Shown here piece by piece: positions 1-8,636 of a DNA stretch of 64,000 nucleotides (within the stretch, counting starts at the first letter, position 1; each line of letters begins with the position of its first letter). The position numbers and the translations under genes were made by a program. The notes below the pieces were generated by a model that made no database searches, was not told the origin of the DNA, and saw nothing but the letters and a program-made list of their open reading frames with translations. The stretch lies in the NCBI RefSeq assembly GCF_019972315.1, contig NZ_BLIZ01000001.1:1252513-1316512 (forward strand), in the 5' to 3' direction. Origin of the DNA: Geobacter sp. AOG1 (GTDB lineage: Bacteria > Desulfobacterota > Desulfuromonadia > Geobacterales > Geobacteraceae).

Positions 1-541
1 GCAGAGCCAGGAAGGCCTGGGGATAATCGTCGAAGGAGAGAACGGTTGCCGACGGAATGGCCTTTTTCACGTTCTGCTCCGAGGTGGAACCCTTGGCGGT
101 ACCGATCTTCTTCCCTTCCAGGTCCTTCGTGGTGTGAACGGTTCCCTTCTTGGTGATGAACTTCTGGCCGGTGAAGAAGTAGGTGTGGCTGAAGTCGATC
201 TGCTTTGCCCGTTCTGGGTTCTTGGTCATGGTGGCGGCGATGATGTCGATGTTTCCTTCCTGGAGCTGGGGCATCCGGCTGGCCGAGGTGACCGGTTTAA
301 GCTCGACCTTGACGCCGAGTTTCTTGGCGATGGCATGGATGAAGTCGATGTCATAGCCGACGATGGTGCGGCTCTTTTCGTCGATGTAGCCGAAGGGAGG
401 GAGGGAGTCCTTCACCCCTGCCACGAGGACACCTTTTTTCTTGACTTCAGCCAGGGTGTCGGCGGGGGGAGCCGCCAGGGCAGCCTTGCCGAGGAGTCCA
501 ACCAGCGTCAGGGCGATTGCAACGGTAACCAGTTTCTTCAT
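1..541 (-). CDS. Polar amino-acid ABC transporter substrate-binding protein (C-terminal part beyond window)
   Basis: This is the periplasmic solute receptor of a polar amino-acid ABC importer; it captures the substrate for a membrane permease that is not in view. The 180 visible codons begin with a Sec signal peptide (MKKLVT, hydrophobic core, likely cleavage near ALAAPP around residue 23). The usual family opening follows, with KKGVLVAGVKDSLPPFGYI and GYDIDFIHAIAKKLG. An AGGAGG box eight bases upstream fixes the start. It lies 119 bases downstream of the matching ATPase gene on the same strand, so the two are probably co-transcribed. The protein is cut by the window edge, and its ligand cannot be read from this part. 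Confidence 0.88.
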   Translation of the reverse strand, partial: MKKLVTVAIALTLVGLLGKAALAAPPADTLAEVKKKGVLVAGVKDSLPPFGYIDEKSRTIVGYDIDFIHAIAKKLGVKVELKPVTSASRMPQLQEGNIDIIAATMTKNPERAKQIDFSHTYFFTGQKFITKKGTVHTTKDLEGKKIGTAKGSTSEQNVKKAIPSATVLSFDDYPQAFLAL

Positions 542-660
542 GCCATGTTCCTCCTTAAAGAATTGTGCCTGCTCATTCCATCCTGCGAATATACGGGGAA
601 CGAGGACTTTTCGCTGGTTCAAGGGAAAACTTAGAGCCAAGGAAAAGCATCGTTTTCCCC

Positions 661-1395
661 CTAGTGCATGGGGGAGAGGAGCTGCTTCAGGAACTGCTGT
701 GCCCGCTCGTGTTGCGGGTTGCGGAAGAACTCCTCCGGTTTCGCCTCCTCAAGCACCACCCCGTGGTCCATGAAGGCGACCCGATGGGCGACCTCCCGGG
801 CAAAGCCCATCTCGTGGGTCACCACTACCATGGTGATGCCGGTCCCCGCCAGACCCTGCATGACCGCCAGCACCTCGCCGATCATCTCCGGGTCGAGTGC
901 CGAGGTCGGCTCGTCGAAGAGCATGATCTTCGGTTTCATGGCCAGGGCCCGGGCAATGGCTACCCGTTGCTGCTGCCCGCCGGAGAGCTGGGATGGATAG
1001 GCGTCCCGCTTTTCGGCCAGACCGACCCGCGCCAGCAGTGTCATGGCCTGCTCCTCCGCCTCCTTTTTCTGCATCTTGCGGATCTTGAGGGGGGCCAGGG
1101 TGATGTTGCTGAGAACGGACAGGTGGGGGTAGAGGTTGAACTGCTGGAAGACGAAGCCGATTTCGGCGCGCAGCTTGTTGATATCGGTTTTTTTGTCCAG
1201 GAGATCCATCCCGTCAACGACCAGCTTCCCTTCGTTGATCGGCTCCAGCTGGTTGATGGTACGGATGAGGGTGGACTTGCCGGAACCGGACGGTCCGCAG
1301 ACAACCAGCACCTCACCCGGCGTGATCCGGAGGTTGATATCGTTCAGTACGTGGAGTTGTTTGAACCACTTATGGACACCTGAAAACTGGATCAT
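661..1395 (-). CDS. Polar amino-acid ABC transporter ATP-binding protein (GlnQ-like)
   Basis: This cytoplasmic ATPase of 244 residues powers amino-acid import. Walker [10 protein letters not shown] lies at residues 34-42, followed by a Q-loop in FVFQQFN, the signature LSGGQQQR, Walker [12 protein letters not shown] and the H-loop VTHEMGF. The length and motifs fit the GlnQ/HisP/ArtP class. The frame stays open for 39 more codons upstream, but [11 protein letters not shown] is chosen because it has an AGGAG box and matches the family start. A sigma-70 type promoter sits about 70 bases upstream. The binding-protein gene follows; no permease gene is visible, so it probably lies beyond position 1. 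Confidence 0.93.
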   Translation of the reverse strand: MIQFSGVHKWFKQLHVLNDINLRITPGEVLVVCGPSGSGKSTLIRTINQLEPINEGKLVVDGMDLLDKKTDINKLRAEIGFVFQQFNLYPHLSVLSNITLAPLKIRKMQKKEAEEQAMTLLARVGLAEKRDAYPSQLSGGQQQRVAIARALAMKPKIMLFDEPTSALDPEMIGEVLAVMQGLAGTGITMVVVTHEMGFAREVAHRVAFMDHGVVLEEAKPEEFFRNPQHERAQQFLKQLLSPMH

Positions 1396-1463
1396 TGCCT
1401 TGCTCCTGGCGGGTCGGGGGAGATGAAATTGCGGTTCGCCCAAGGCGGGCGAAAATCCTCCCA

Positions 1464-1491
1464 ATTGTAGCCACAACGGTAAAAAAATCAA
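1464..1491 (-). promoter_or_regulatory. Candidate sigma-70 promoter for the amino-acid ABC operon
   Basis: On the minus strand TTGATT and TACAAT are separated by 16 bases, and the -10 box lies about 68 bases upstream of the ATPase start codon. It sits in the gap after gspN, so the transporter need not depend on read-through from the secretion operon. This is assigned by eye only. Confidence 0.55.
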
Positions 1492-1536
1492 TCCCAAACT
1501 GCCGTTTTGCAATTAAAAACGCTTATTGAACGTGCG

Positions 1537-2373
1537 TTAGGGAAGGGCAGGCCGGGAGAGCATTCCCTTGACCGGGATTTCGTAGCGACCCGGGGACGTC
1601 AGGTACTTTGTCAGGAGGAGAAAGACGAACTTTTGCCGCTCCAAAAATTCCGGTTTAGGCATCAATTCCAGGGTCAGGTTGAGGGGGGCTTTGGCCAGAG
1701 GGGAGATGATGGGGAAGTCTCCCCTGAGCCGTACGTAGAGCCCTTCCCCTTCCAGGGAGAAGCTCTCCAGGTTTGCCTTGTTGCCGGAGAGTCTCAGCAT
1801 ACCCTGGATCTGCCGGTAGCCAGCGTCCGGCAGGGGGGTTCCGCCGATCTTGATACCGGCGAGTTCCGCCCCCTTGACGTCCAGTTTTATCTCTCCTCGG
1901 CGGGTGCTCTGACTCCCCCGCAGATTTGCATCCACCTGCATCACCCCTTTGGCGGCGGCGCCGGTTACCGTGGAGAAGAAGGGGATGTCCTCCAGCCGGA
2001 TACCGCTGGCATGCAGCCCCCCCCCGCTGCGGCGGGACCATGCTCCGTCGATCTGTCCGCTGCCGATGCGGGCTCGGCCGGTAACCTTGATATCCCCCAG
2101 GAAGAGGGGCAGGAGTTGAAGTCGGACCGTTACCCTGTCAGCGCGAAAAAGCGGGCCACGCTCGTCGCCGATCTCCATGGCGCGGGCGGTAAGGCCGAGG
2201 GGGAATGCCTTGCCGAAGCTGGTGGCGCGAAAGGTGTACCCTTCGCTGGCCAGCCCGCGAACGACTAATCCTTGCAGCTCCCGGGCAGGGATGAAGCAGA
2301 CAGTCAGGACGAGGAAAATGAAAAGTGCCGCCGGGACACCGACGACCAGATAGAACCAGCGGCGCGGTTTCAT
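1537..2373 (-). CDS. gspN: Type II secretion system protein N
   Basis: GspN is an accessory bitopic inner-membrane protein of the type II secretion machine; its exact role is unsettled. The protein has 278 residues: a short basic N-terminus (MKPRRW), one transmembrane helix at about residues 7-27, and a periplasmic beta-rich domain. That region has the bacterial GspN layout, including ELQGLVVRGLASEGYTF and a closing LSRPAL. It is the last gene of the operon and its ATG overlaps the gspM stop by four bases. The family is weakly conserved, so the name rests on both sequence character and position. Confidence 0.78.
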   Translation of the reverse strand: MKPRRWFYLVVGVPAALFIFLVLTVCFIPARELQGLVVRGLASEGYTFRATSFGKAFPLGLTARAMEIGDERGPLFRADRVTVRLQLLPLFLGDIKVTGRARIGSGQIDGAWSRRSGGGLHASGIRLEDIPFFSTVTGAAAKGVMQVDANLRGSQSTRRGEIKLDVKGAELAGIKIGGTPLPDAGYRQIQGMLRLSGNKANLESFSLEGEGLYVRLRGDFPIISPLAKAPLNLTLELMPKPEFLERQKFVFLLLTKYLTSPGRYEIPVKGMLSRPALP

Positions 2374-2918
2374 CGCGGACCCGTCGGCGCGGCCTTGAGG
2401 AGGGCGATGGTGAGGGTGAGGTCCAGACGCGACGGATCATCGAAGCGGGCCTTGAGGAGTGCCTTCTTGATAATGACGGGCTTGCTCCCTTTTTCCAGCC
2501 GGTAAAGAAGGTTGACCGTCTCGTTGGCGGTGAGCCCGTCCAGCTTGACTTCGGCGGCGTCCTCGACGAAGCCGGGCTGCTCGTCTCCCTTGACCGGCTT
2601 GATCTGGCTGTTCTTCCCTTTGATGCCGATCTCGTCAATGAGCTTGGCCGGGGAATCGTCGGGGCGGGTTGCGGCAAGGCGGTTCGCCAGTTTCTGGGCG
2701 CCGGCGTTGGCAATCTGATAGCGCTGCCTGAGGATGAGCATTTCCGCGACATCCCTTTCCCGGGCAGTGCGCAGCTTGGAGAGATAGGCGATCCTGGTGT
2801 TGGCGGCGGAGAAAAGTACGGCCAGGGCGAGGACGATGGCGATGCCCACGCCCCAGCGGAGGCGGGTGGTGCTGTCAAGATTTCGGTACTGTTCGGCCAG
2901 GAGGCGCAGATAGGTCAT
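2370..2918 (-). CDS. gspM: Type II secretion system protein M
   Basis: GspM is an inner-membrane assembly-platform protein that pairs with GspL. The 182-residue product has a short cytoplasmic N-terminus, one transmembrane helix (about residues 20-40, GVGIAIVLALAVLFSAA), a predicted coiled region rich in R, K and E (TARERDVAEMLILRQRYQ), and a small ferredoxin-like periplasmic domain. This is the normal layout and size. Overlaps of four bases with gspL before it and gspN after it indicate translational coupling. Sequence conservation in this family is low, so synteny is half of the evidence. Confidence 0.8.
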   Translation of the reverse strand: MTYLRLLAEQYRNLDSTTRLRWGVGIAIVLALAVLFSAANTRIAYLSKLRTARERDVAEMLILRQRYQIANAGAQKLANRLAATRPDDSPAKLIDEIGIKGKNSQIKPVKGDEQPGFVEDAAEVKLDGLTANETVNLLYRLEKGSKPVIIKKALLKARFDDPSRLDLTLTIALLKAAPTGPR

Positions 2919-4240
2919 TTCTTCTCCTCCTTGAAGGTGCCGCGGAACAGGAAGCTGACAGTTCCATCTGGTTTTGATTTTATCTCGCTCACTTCCCCGT
3001 CGCTGAATGCAGCAGCTGTCCGGGTCTTGAAATCATTCACCCCCTGGGTGGAGCGGGCATCTCCCTTGAGCCGGAGCTGTCCGCTGTCGAATTCCGCCTC
3101 GTAGATGCCGGTGATGTCATCACCCTTGAGCTCCGCCGCTTTGGTCAGGGCGGCCAGGACGTTGCCGGTCGCCGCCCTGCCGGAGAGGCGCCTGATTTCC
3201 CCCTTCAGTTCCCCGACGGCATCCACCGGTTTTTTCCTGCTCGGGAACACCTGCCGGTAGATGGTGAAGATCGAGGTGTCGAGGGAGTTCAGGTCCCGCC
3301 GCACCAGGTAGTAGCGAACAGTTGTCTCGGCGATGAGTGCGACGACAAGGATTGCCGCAAGGACCAGGGGGAGCCTGAATTTGCGGCGCGCGAGCGCGTT
3401 ACCGGCGGTGTAGGCCAGGGTGCCGCTTCTGAAGTTCACCGCCGCTCCGGAGCCACAGGCTGCCGCGACGGCGTAGGTGGAGGCGAGGTCCCGGGCTGCC
3501 CCTGCATCGCCGGCAAATGCCCGGGCCGTTGCATCGGCGAGGGGAAGCGGCCGGAATGTCAGGCCGGACGTCGTTGTCGGGAGGGGCTGACGGGCCAGGT
3601 CGCCGTGGAGGAGCACCTCTCGTACCGCTATATTTTTGCCGAGCTCCAGCGCCGCCAGGGTTCGCGCCACGTCTGCGAAGGGGTCGCCACCCCCGAGGGG
3701 GCGGCAAAACAGGAGTCGCCCCGCCAGGGCAACGACCAGTGCCTCACCGTCGGTAATGGCAACAGGCTCCGTCGTGTCGGACGGCGCAAACAGTTCGGGC
3801 CAGTGGAGGGGTGCGGCGCTTACCGTTTCCGGTTCGAGGCCGGCTTCGGTCATGGTCCGTATCAGATCGGCCACCCCGGTTCGCCGGGTCCATACCGCCA
3901 GGGTCTTGCCGTCAGCCAGGAGGATTGCATCGAATACCAGTTCGTCGGTATCGATGGCCGTTTCACCTTTGAGCTCCAGGGGGAGTACCTGGCGTGCCTT
4001 GCGGCGGTCGGTGAGGGGGAGATCCAGCTCCCGCAGAAAGAGGCTGGAGGGGGGAAGGGTCAGCACCACCTTTTCCTCTTCTCGACGGGTGCCGGCCAGT
4101 TCCTTCAGAAGGTCGTCGAAGGTCGGTTCGCCGGCGAGGGGGTGACGGCCACCCCCCAGGAACGCAAGCTCGCCGCGCTGGCGCTGAAAGCGCCCCCAGA
4201 GCACTTCGTTACGGGTCAACTGTACGATCAGGTACGTCAT
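2915..4240 (-). CDS. gspL: Type II secretion system protein L
   Basis: GspL links the cytoplasmic ATPase GspE to the inner-membrane platform. The 441-residue protein has a large actin/PilM-like cytoplasmic domain (residues 1 to about 275), a single transmembrane helix near 285-310 (FRLPLVLAAILVVALIAE), and a periplasmic ferredoxin-like domain ending in RGTFKEEKK. The N-terminal MTYLIVQLTRNEVLWG and LPPSSLFLRELDLPL resemble the PilM/GspL fold. Its ATG overlaps the last base of the gspK stop, and its own stop overlaps gspM. Confidence 0.85.
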   Translation of the reverse strand: MTYLIVQLTRNEVLWGRFQRQRGELAFLGGGRHPLAGEPTFDDLLKELAGTRREEEKVVLTLPPSSLFLRELDLPLTDRRKARQVLPLELKGETAIDTDELVFDAILLADGKTLAVWTRRTGVADLIRTMTEAGLEPETVSAAPLHWPELFAPSDTTEPVAITDGEALVVALAGRLLFCRPLGGGDPFADVARTLAALELGKNIAVREVLLHGDLARQPLPTTTSGLTFRPLPLADATARAFAGDAGAARDLASTYAVAAACGSGAAVNFRSGTLAYTAGNALARRKFRLPLVLAAILVVALIAETTVRYYLVRRDLNSLDTSIFTIYRQVFPSRKKPVDAVGELKGEIRRLSGRAATGNVLAALTKAAELKGDDITGIYEAEFDSGQLRLKGDARSTQGVNDFKTRTAAAFSDGEVSEIKSKPDGTVSFLFRGTFKEEKK

Positions 4241-5166
4241 CAGTATTCTCTCCAGTAGAGCATCGTTGCCTGGTTGCCATTGATTCTCACCACGGCTTCT
4301 ATAATCCTCGCTGTTTCATGCACCTGTCCTCGTGAGACCAGGCGGTAGACGGTGCTTCTGGTCTGGATCCTGGTTTGCAGGGCGATTCCGATTTTGTCCA
4401 GACCGGCAATCTTGAGGATATCCGCGGGTGATTTGAACGGCGTGGTTTTCCGGTAGTCCACGATCCGTGCCACCAGGTCGTCGCTCAGCCCTTCATCCAA
4501 GGCTGCCAGTATCTCCGGGGGGGCAGTGTTAATGTTGATCGGTGCCGGTGAACCCGGAAGGGAATTGGCAAAGACGGTAATGAAGGGGCGCAGTCGCTCC
4601 ATCGTCTTTGCATCGAATCCTTTGACGAGTCGCAGTTCATCCACAGTATCGAACCAGGCGTTCTTCGCATTGTAAGGTGGCTGCAATGAACGGTAGTAGG
4701 TTGCTTCCGCCCCGGCCGGCTTGGGTTCATCGTTGGTGTCCACCCAGTCGGCAATGCCGTCGCACAGGTCCGGGGAGAGACCGGCTTTCTTCAGGAAACG
4801 GGTTGCTATGGGATAATATGCATCGATAAAATTTCCGTTCGACCCGGCTATGGAGTTGAGGTTGATCTTGGCGGCCTCGTCCTCGATGGTTACCTCTATG
4901 GAGCCCTGCTCGTCGTCGAGCTTCAGCGGCTTGGCCCACGGGTCCAGGAGGGAGGTGAATCCCTGGCTCGCCATGGTGAACTGGAGCACCTTGATTCCGC
5001 CGGCCACGCCGGATTCGGCAAGAAGACTCGCCTGCTGCCCATCGACGAAGTTCTGCCGGGAGCTGGTATCCACGTAGACCTCGTTGATGAACTCGGCGAC
5101 CAGCGCCACCAGCAGGGCGCTCACCACGAGGGTTATGACCAGGGCAAACCCCCTTTCGCCCTTCAC
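4240..5166 (-). CDS. gspK: Type II secretion minor pseudopilin K
   Basis: GspK is the large minor pseudopilin at the tip of the pseudopilus, usually with GspI and GspJ. The 308-residue protein has a prepilin-type leader MKGERG followed by the hydrophobic helix FALVITLVVSALLVALVAEF. The rest is the big globular domain, including AKINLNSIAG, CDGIADWVDTND and ININTAPPEILAAL, which are hallmark GspK segments. As is normal for GspK, the usual Glu5 after the cleavage site is absent. The start is GTG and overlaps the gspJ stop by four bases. Confidence 0.92.
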   Translation of the reverse strand: MKGERGFALVITLVVSALLVALVAEFINEVYVDTSSRQNFVDGQQASLLAESGVAGGIKVLQFTMASQGFTSLLDPWAKPLKLDDEQGSIEVTIEDEAAKINLNSIAGSNGNFIDAYYPIATRFLKKAGLSPDLCDGIADWVDTNDEPKPAGAEATYYRSLQPPYNAKNAWFDTVDELRLVKGFDAKTMERLRPFITVFANSLPGSPAPININTAPPEILAALDEGLSDDLVARIVDYRKTTPFKSPADILKIAGLDKIGIALQTRIQTRSTVYRLVSRGQVHETARIIEAVVRINGNQATMLYWREY

Positions 5167-5831
5167 TTGCCGGTCACCCGCGGCGTGGCGATGGTGGAGA
5201 ATTCGTTGATCTCCTCACCCTCTTTGAGCCGTATGGTCACCCGAACGGCCTTCGGGAGCCCAGAGTTGAGGCCGGGGGTGGTGTCCCAGCTCCTGACCCA
5301 TTTACTGCCGTCGTAGCACTCCACCAGAAAACCTTCCACATCCTCCATCTGCGGGTAGGGGACAGGAGTGCCGGCCAGGTAGCGGTCCTGGGCCTCACGG
5401 GTCAATTCCAGCCGTTTCTCATGCTCCACTATCCGGTAGCGCACCGTCACCTGGTCCGATGTGGGAGCGCTGTCGCTGCGGGGCGGAACGAAGGTGGTGA
5501 AGGTCAGGGTCGAAGCCGGCTTGCCGAAGGAGTCACGGTCTTCCACCACGAACGGGACCAGCGGTTTCACCCCCAGTGGGGCCGGCCCGCGGATGAACGC
5601 TCCCGACAACTCCCGCCGCACCTGGTCCAGGGTGGTGCGCAGCTCGCGGCGGGTTTCCATGCCGGAGGTTGCCGCGTCACGGCCGCGGGTCAGGGCAAAA
5701 AAGGTGCCGTAAAGGGCTGCGAACAGTACGGTAAGAAGTGCCAGGGCTACCAGCAGTTCCAGCAGGGTGAACCCCCCGTTTCGTCTCTGCGGTTTCGTGT
5801 GGTAAACCGTCCTGGTTGTCGCGTTTCTCAT
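5163..5831 (-). CDS. gspJ: Type II secretion minor pseudopilin J
   Basis: GspJ is a minor pseudopilin of the pseudopilus tip complex. The 222-residue product carries a 19-residue basic leader ending in NGG, then the class III cleavage motif GFTLLELLVALALLTVLFAALYG with the conserved Glu5. A beta-rich globular domain follows. Its size and its position between gspI and gspK fit. A GAGGAG box lies upstream of the ATG, and about 20 bases separate it from gspI, so it may have independent initiation despite belonging to the same operon. Confidence 0.9.
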   Translation of the reverse strand: MRNATTRTVYHTKPQRRNGGFTLLELLVALALLTVLFAALYGTFFALTRGRDAATSGMETRRELRTTLDQVRRELSGAFIRGPAPLGVKPLVPFVVEDRDSFGKPASTLTFTTFVPPRSDSAPTSDQVTVRYRIVEHEKRLELTREAQDRYLAGTPVPYPQMEDVEGFLVECYDGSKWVRSWDTTPGLNSGLPKAVRVTIRLKEGEEINEFSTIATPRVTGK

Positions 5832-5850
5832 GGGGCCGGACTCCTCACGG

Positions 5851-6192
5851 TCAGAGGGCCCGTTCCAGGTATTTCGCCAGGGTCAGCTTGTGCCGTTCAC
5901 CATCCCAGGCAACCGTGAAGGTCAGTCGGTCAACCCCCGGTATCTCGGCGGCGGCCCTCTCCACTTTCCAGGTTATGTCGGGATGCCGGGGGGCGAAGTT
6001 TCCTGATGTCTGTCCCTGTTGCAGGAAGTTGGGCTCGTCCAGTTTGGCCCGGGCCAGCAGCATGGCCTCAGTCTCCTCCTTGTCCCGTGTGACGATCCCC
6101 AGGTGATAGTTATAGGAGGTGATGACCGTGAGTATCACACCGGCAAGGATGGCCAGGGCGACCATCACCTCCAGCAGGGTAAACCCCTTCAT
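5851..6192 (-). CDS. gspI: Type II secretion minor pseudopilin I
   Basis: GspI is a minor pseudopilin that seeds the tip complex with GspJ and GspK. The 113-residue product starts MKGFTLLEVMVALAILAGV, a two-residue leader before the prepilin peptidase site and Glu5. The size is typical for the family. The start is fixed by AGGAGG upstream, and the ATG overlaps the gspH stop by four bases. Confidence 0.9.
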   Translation of the reverse strand: MKGFTLLEVMVALAILAGVILTVITSYNYHLGIVTRDKEETEAMLLARAKLDEPNFLQQGQTSGNFAPRHPDITWKVERAAAEIPGVDRLTFTVAWDGERHKLTLAKYLERAL

Positions 6193-6776
6193 GGCCCCAC
6201 CTCCTGGTATCCTTCCTCGACCTTGACCTTGCCGTTCTGGGGGTAAGCGGTCACGGTGAAATGGGTGTCGCGGCTCCCCTTCAGGTGGATGATCGCGAAG
6301 TCCTCCAGCCCTGCCGGGCCGAAGTTGACGGCCACCTCGCCGGCGGTGACCTTTCCGAGGCGGGGGATGGTCACGTCCTCGATGGTTACTCCGTCCGCCA
6401 GTATCTGGCGGCTGAAGAAGGGGTCGGTGTCGGTGCTTTCTTCACCATTCACCATTTTTACCACCGCCAGCCTGGTGTCGGTCAGGTTGACCCGGAGCCG
6501 GTAGGCGTTCTTGGAGGTGACTGCCTTGTCCCCCATGTAACGGATCGTGGCGGCCAGGGTGCGCGCCGAACTGCGCAGGTTGGCGGCACTGGTGGACGGG
6601 AGTCGGGGGAAGACAAGGAGTGCCACCATCGCAAGGATAGCCAGCACCACCACCAGTTCGATGAGGGTAAAACCGCCGGAAAGGCAGTTTTGAATTTTGA
6701 CCCAAACTGCTGGCCTGAAGAATTTTGAGTTTTGAGTTTTTGTCACCACAACACAACGATCTAGGTGTTCGAACAT
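6189..6776 (-). CDS. gspH: Type II secretion minor pseudopilin H, start uncertain
   Basis: GspH is a minor pseudopilin with the motif GGFTLIELVVVLAILAMVALLVFP and a GspH-type beta-rich domain (RSSARTLAATIRYMGDKA). The open frame gives 195 residues with a 34-residue leader, which is longer than usual, and no convincing Shine-Dalgarno box precedes the first ATG. The leader is encoded by low-complexity DNA built from TTTTGAA/TTTTGAG-like units (about 6705-6745). The true start may therefore be a later GTG, or this stretch may be inserted sequence. A copy of the dispersed 120-base element lies between it and gspG. Confidence 0.85.
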   Translation of the reverse strand: MFEHLDRCVVVTKTQNSKFFRPAVWVKIQNCLSGGFTLIELVVVLAILAMVALLVFPRLPSTSAANLRSSARTLAATIRYMGDKAVTSKNAYRLRVNLTDTRLAVVKMVNGEESTDTDPFFSRQILADGVTIEDVTIPRLGKVTAGEVAVNFGPAGLEDFAIIHLKGSRDTHFTVTAYPQNGKVKVEEGYQEVGP

Positions 6777-6792
6777 AAAACACGGTCCGGTC

Positions 6793-6912
6793 GGGAACGC
6801 GATTTTTTCGCAAGGTCAAGGCGGTCGAGGGATGACGCGGAGGCGTAGCATAGCTACGCCGCACAAGGAATTCCGAAGACCAACGCCGAGATTGCGGAAA
6901 AGGCGCGTTCCC
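6793..6912 (-). repeat. 120-base dispersed palindromic element, copy 1 (after gspG)
   Basis: This is the first of four copies of an intergenic element. Its ends are a perfect 9-base inverted repeat, GGGAACGCG and CGCGTTCCC. The centre is an 8-base stem GGCGTAGC with loop ATA and GCTACGCC. A middle pair, CGCAA with TTGCG, also matches. The right end overlaps the first base of the gspG stop codon (complement of 6912-6914). It interrupts the tight packing of the gsp operon between gspG and gspH. Strand is given as that of the adjoining gene. Confidence 0.85.
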
Positions 6913-7355
6913 TATTTCATGTCATAGTTGCAGATGTCCGCGTTCTTCCCTTCTCCCCCCTTGACGCTGTCGGCGCCCAGGGAGCAGAGGTCGTAGTCAC
7001 CGTGCTCACCGGGGGAGATGTAGACGTAGTCGGTCTTCCACGGGTCCTGGGGAACCTGTTTGCTCTCCAGGTATCCTTCGGTCTTGTAGTTCTTCGGGAT
7101 TACCCCCACGGTCGGCTTGGTGATGAGGGCCGCCAGTCCCTGTTCGGTGGTGGGGTAGGTGCCGTTGTCCAGCTTGTAGAGCTTGAGGGCGCTCTCGATA
7201 TTTCTGATCTGGTTTTTGGCCACGGATATCTTGGCGTCATCGCTTCGTCCCATGATCTTGGGTGCGACCAGGGCTGCCAGCAGGGCGAGAATGACGATTA
7301 CCACCATGATCTCGATGAGGGTGAAGCCACGGCTGTCGCGTAAGGTGTTGTGCAT
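6912..7355 (-). CDS. gspG: Type II secretion major pseudopilin G
   Basis: GspG is the major subunit of the pseudopilus that pushes folded exoproteins through the secretin. The 147-residue protein has a nine-residue leader, the cleavage motif RGFTLIEIMVVIVILALLAAL and the conserved GspG body (AKNQIRNIESALKLYKLDNG, YPTTEQGLAALI, the VPQDPWKTDYVYISPGEHG calcium-binding region). It is the most confidently named pilin-like gene here. About 70 bases separate it from gspF. Its stop codon directly abuts the dispersed element. Confidence 0.96.
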   Translation of the reverse strand: MHNTLRDSRGFTLIEIMVVIVILALLAALVAPKIMGRSDDAKISVAKNQIRNIESALKLYKLDNGTYPTTEQGLAALITKPTVGVIPKNYKTEGYLESKQVPQDPWKTDYVYISPGEHGDYDLCSLGADSVKGGEGKNADICNYDMK

Positions 7356-7424
7356 GGATAAATCCTCCTCTGACGGGTTAAACGTTCAAAGTTAAAGGTT
7401 GTGGGTAACAGGGAACGTTGAACC

Positions 7425-8636
7425 TTATTTGATCAACTGGTTCAGCTGGAAAATCGGGAGCAGCACGGCGATGACCACGAACCCGACGCAGATTCCCATC
7501 CCCAGTACGAGAAGGGGCTCCAGCAGGGCCATGGAGCGGGTAACGGCAGTATCGAACTCCTTTTCGAAGGCCGCCCCGGCCTTGGCGAGCATCTGTTCCA
7601 ACTCTCCCCCCTTTTCCCCCACCGCCACCATGTGGACGAGGAGGGGGGGGAAGAGGGGGTTCTTACCGAGACCGGCCGCCAGGGTGCCACCCTGCATCAA
7701 TTCTTCCCGCACCAGGGCCAGGCAGGTGCGGTATTCCCTGTTTACAACGACATCGCCGGTGATCTCCATGGCCCGGGTGACCGGCACCCCGCTGGCAAGG
7801 AGAAGCCCGAGCACCTTGGCAAAGCGAGAGAGTATCAGGCGCTGCATGAGCGGCCCCACGAGGGGGAGGCGGAGCAGCCAGCGGTCTTGCCGCTGTCGCA
7901 CGCTTTCCCTGCGCCGGAGCCGGTCGTAGCCGAGCAGCGCACCGCAGCCGGCCAGCACCAGGAGCCACCACCCCTTCTGGAGCAGCGTGCTCACCTTGAT
8001 GAGTATGATGGTGATGAGAGGGAGGGTCGCCTTGCTCTCCTGGAAGACGGTGATGATCTTCGGTACTACGAAGGCGAGCAGGAACAGCATCACCCCGCTG
8101 CCGACCACGAGCATCAAGGCCGGATAGGCGAGGGAGGTGACTACCTTGCTCCGGACCGCTTCCTGGTCTTCCTGGAATCCGGCGAGTTTTTCCAGGACGA
8201 TTTCCAGCGCCCCGCTCGCCTCGCCGGCCGCCACCATGCTGATGTAGCTTTCGCTGAAGACATGGGGCTCGCTGCCGAGGGCCTTGGCCAGCGTAGACCC
8301 TTCAGCCAGCCGGTCCCGAATCCGGTTGAGGATGTTTTTCAGTTCTCCCGGACGCTCCTGTTCGTAGAGGGTGGTGACCGCCTCAAACACCGGCACTGCC
8401 GATCCGATAAGGGTGGCGAGCCGGCGGGTCATGAGGGAGAGGTCGGCGCTGCCGACCCGCCGCCGCCAACTCCGCCTCTGCGTGCCGCCGGAGAGTTCCG
8501 TGTCGGGGACAAGTTCTTTCGGGTACAGCCCCTGGTTCTTCAGGCGCAGCCGGGCATCCCGCAGGCTCTCAGCATCGATGGTGCCAGTCACCTCGGAACC
8601 TGCCGCCTTGAATGCGCTATAGCGAAAGGTCGGCAT
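7425..8636 (-). CDS. gspF: Type II secretion inner-membrane platform protein F
   Basis: GspF is the polytopic core of the inner-membrane assembly platform and couples the ATPase to pseudopilus growth. The 403-residue protein has two copies of the T2SSF helical domain (about 70-193 and 270-392), each followed by hydrophobic segments such as YPALMLVVGSGVMLFLLAFVV and the C-terminal GICVGFVVIAVLLPIFQLN. The N-terminal MPTFRYSAFKAAGSEVTG is the usual GspF opening. Its start lies 20 bases inside the end of gspE, which implies coupled translation. Confidence 0.95.
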   Translation of the reverse strand: MPTFRYSAFKAAGSEVTGTIDAESLRDARLRLKNQGLYPKELVPDTELSGGTQRRSWRRRVGSADLSLMTRRLATLIGSAVPVFEAVTTLYEQERPGELKNILNRIRDRLAEGSTLAKALGSEPHVFSESYISMVAAGEASGALEIVLEKLAGFQEDQEAVRSKVVTSLAYPALMLVVGSGVMLFLLAFVVPKIITVFQESKATLPLITIILIKVSTLLQKGWWLLVLAGCGALLGYDRLRRRESVRQRQDRWLLRLPLVGPLMQRLILSRFAKVLGLLLASGVPVTRAMEITGDVVVNREYRTCLALVREELMQGGTLAAGLGKNPLFPPLLVHMVAVGEKGGELEQMLAKAGAAFEKEFDTAVTRSMALLEPLLVLGMGICVGFVVIAVLLPIFQLNQLIK

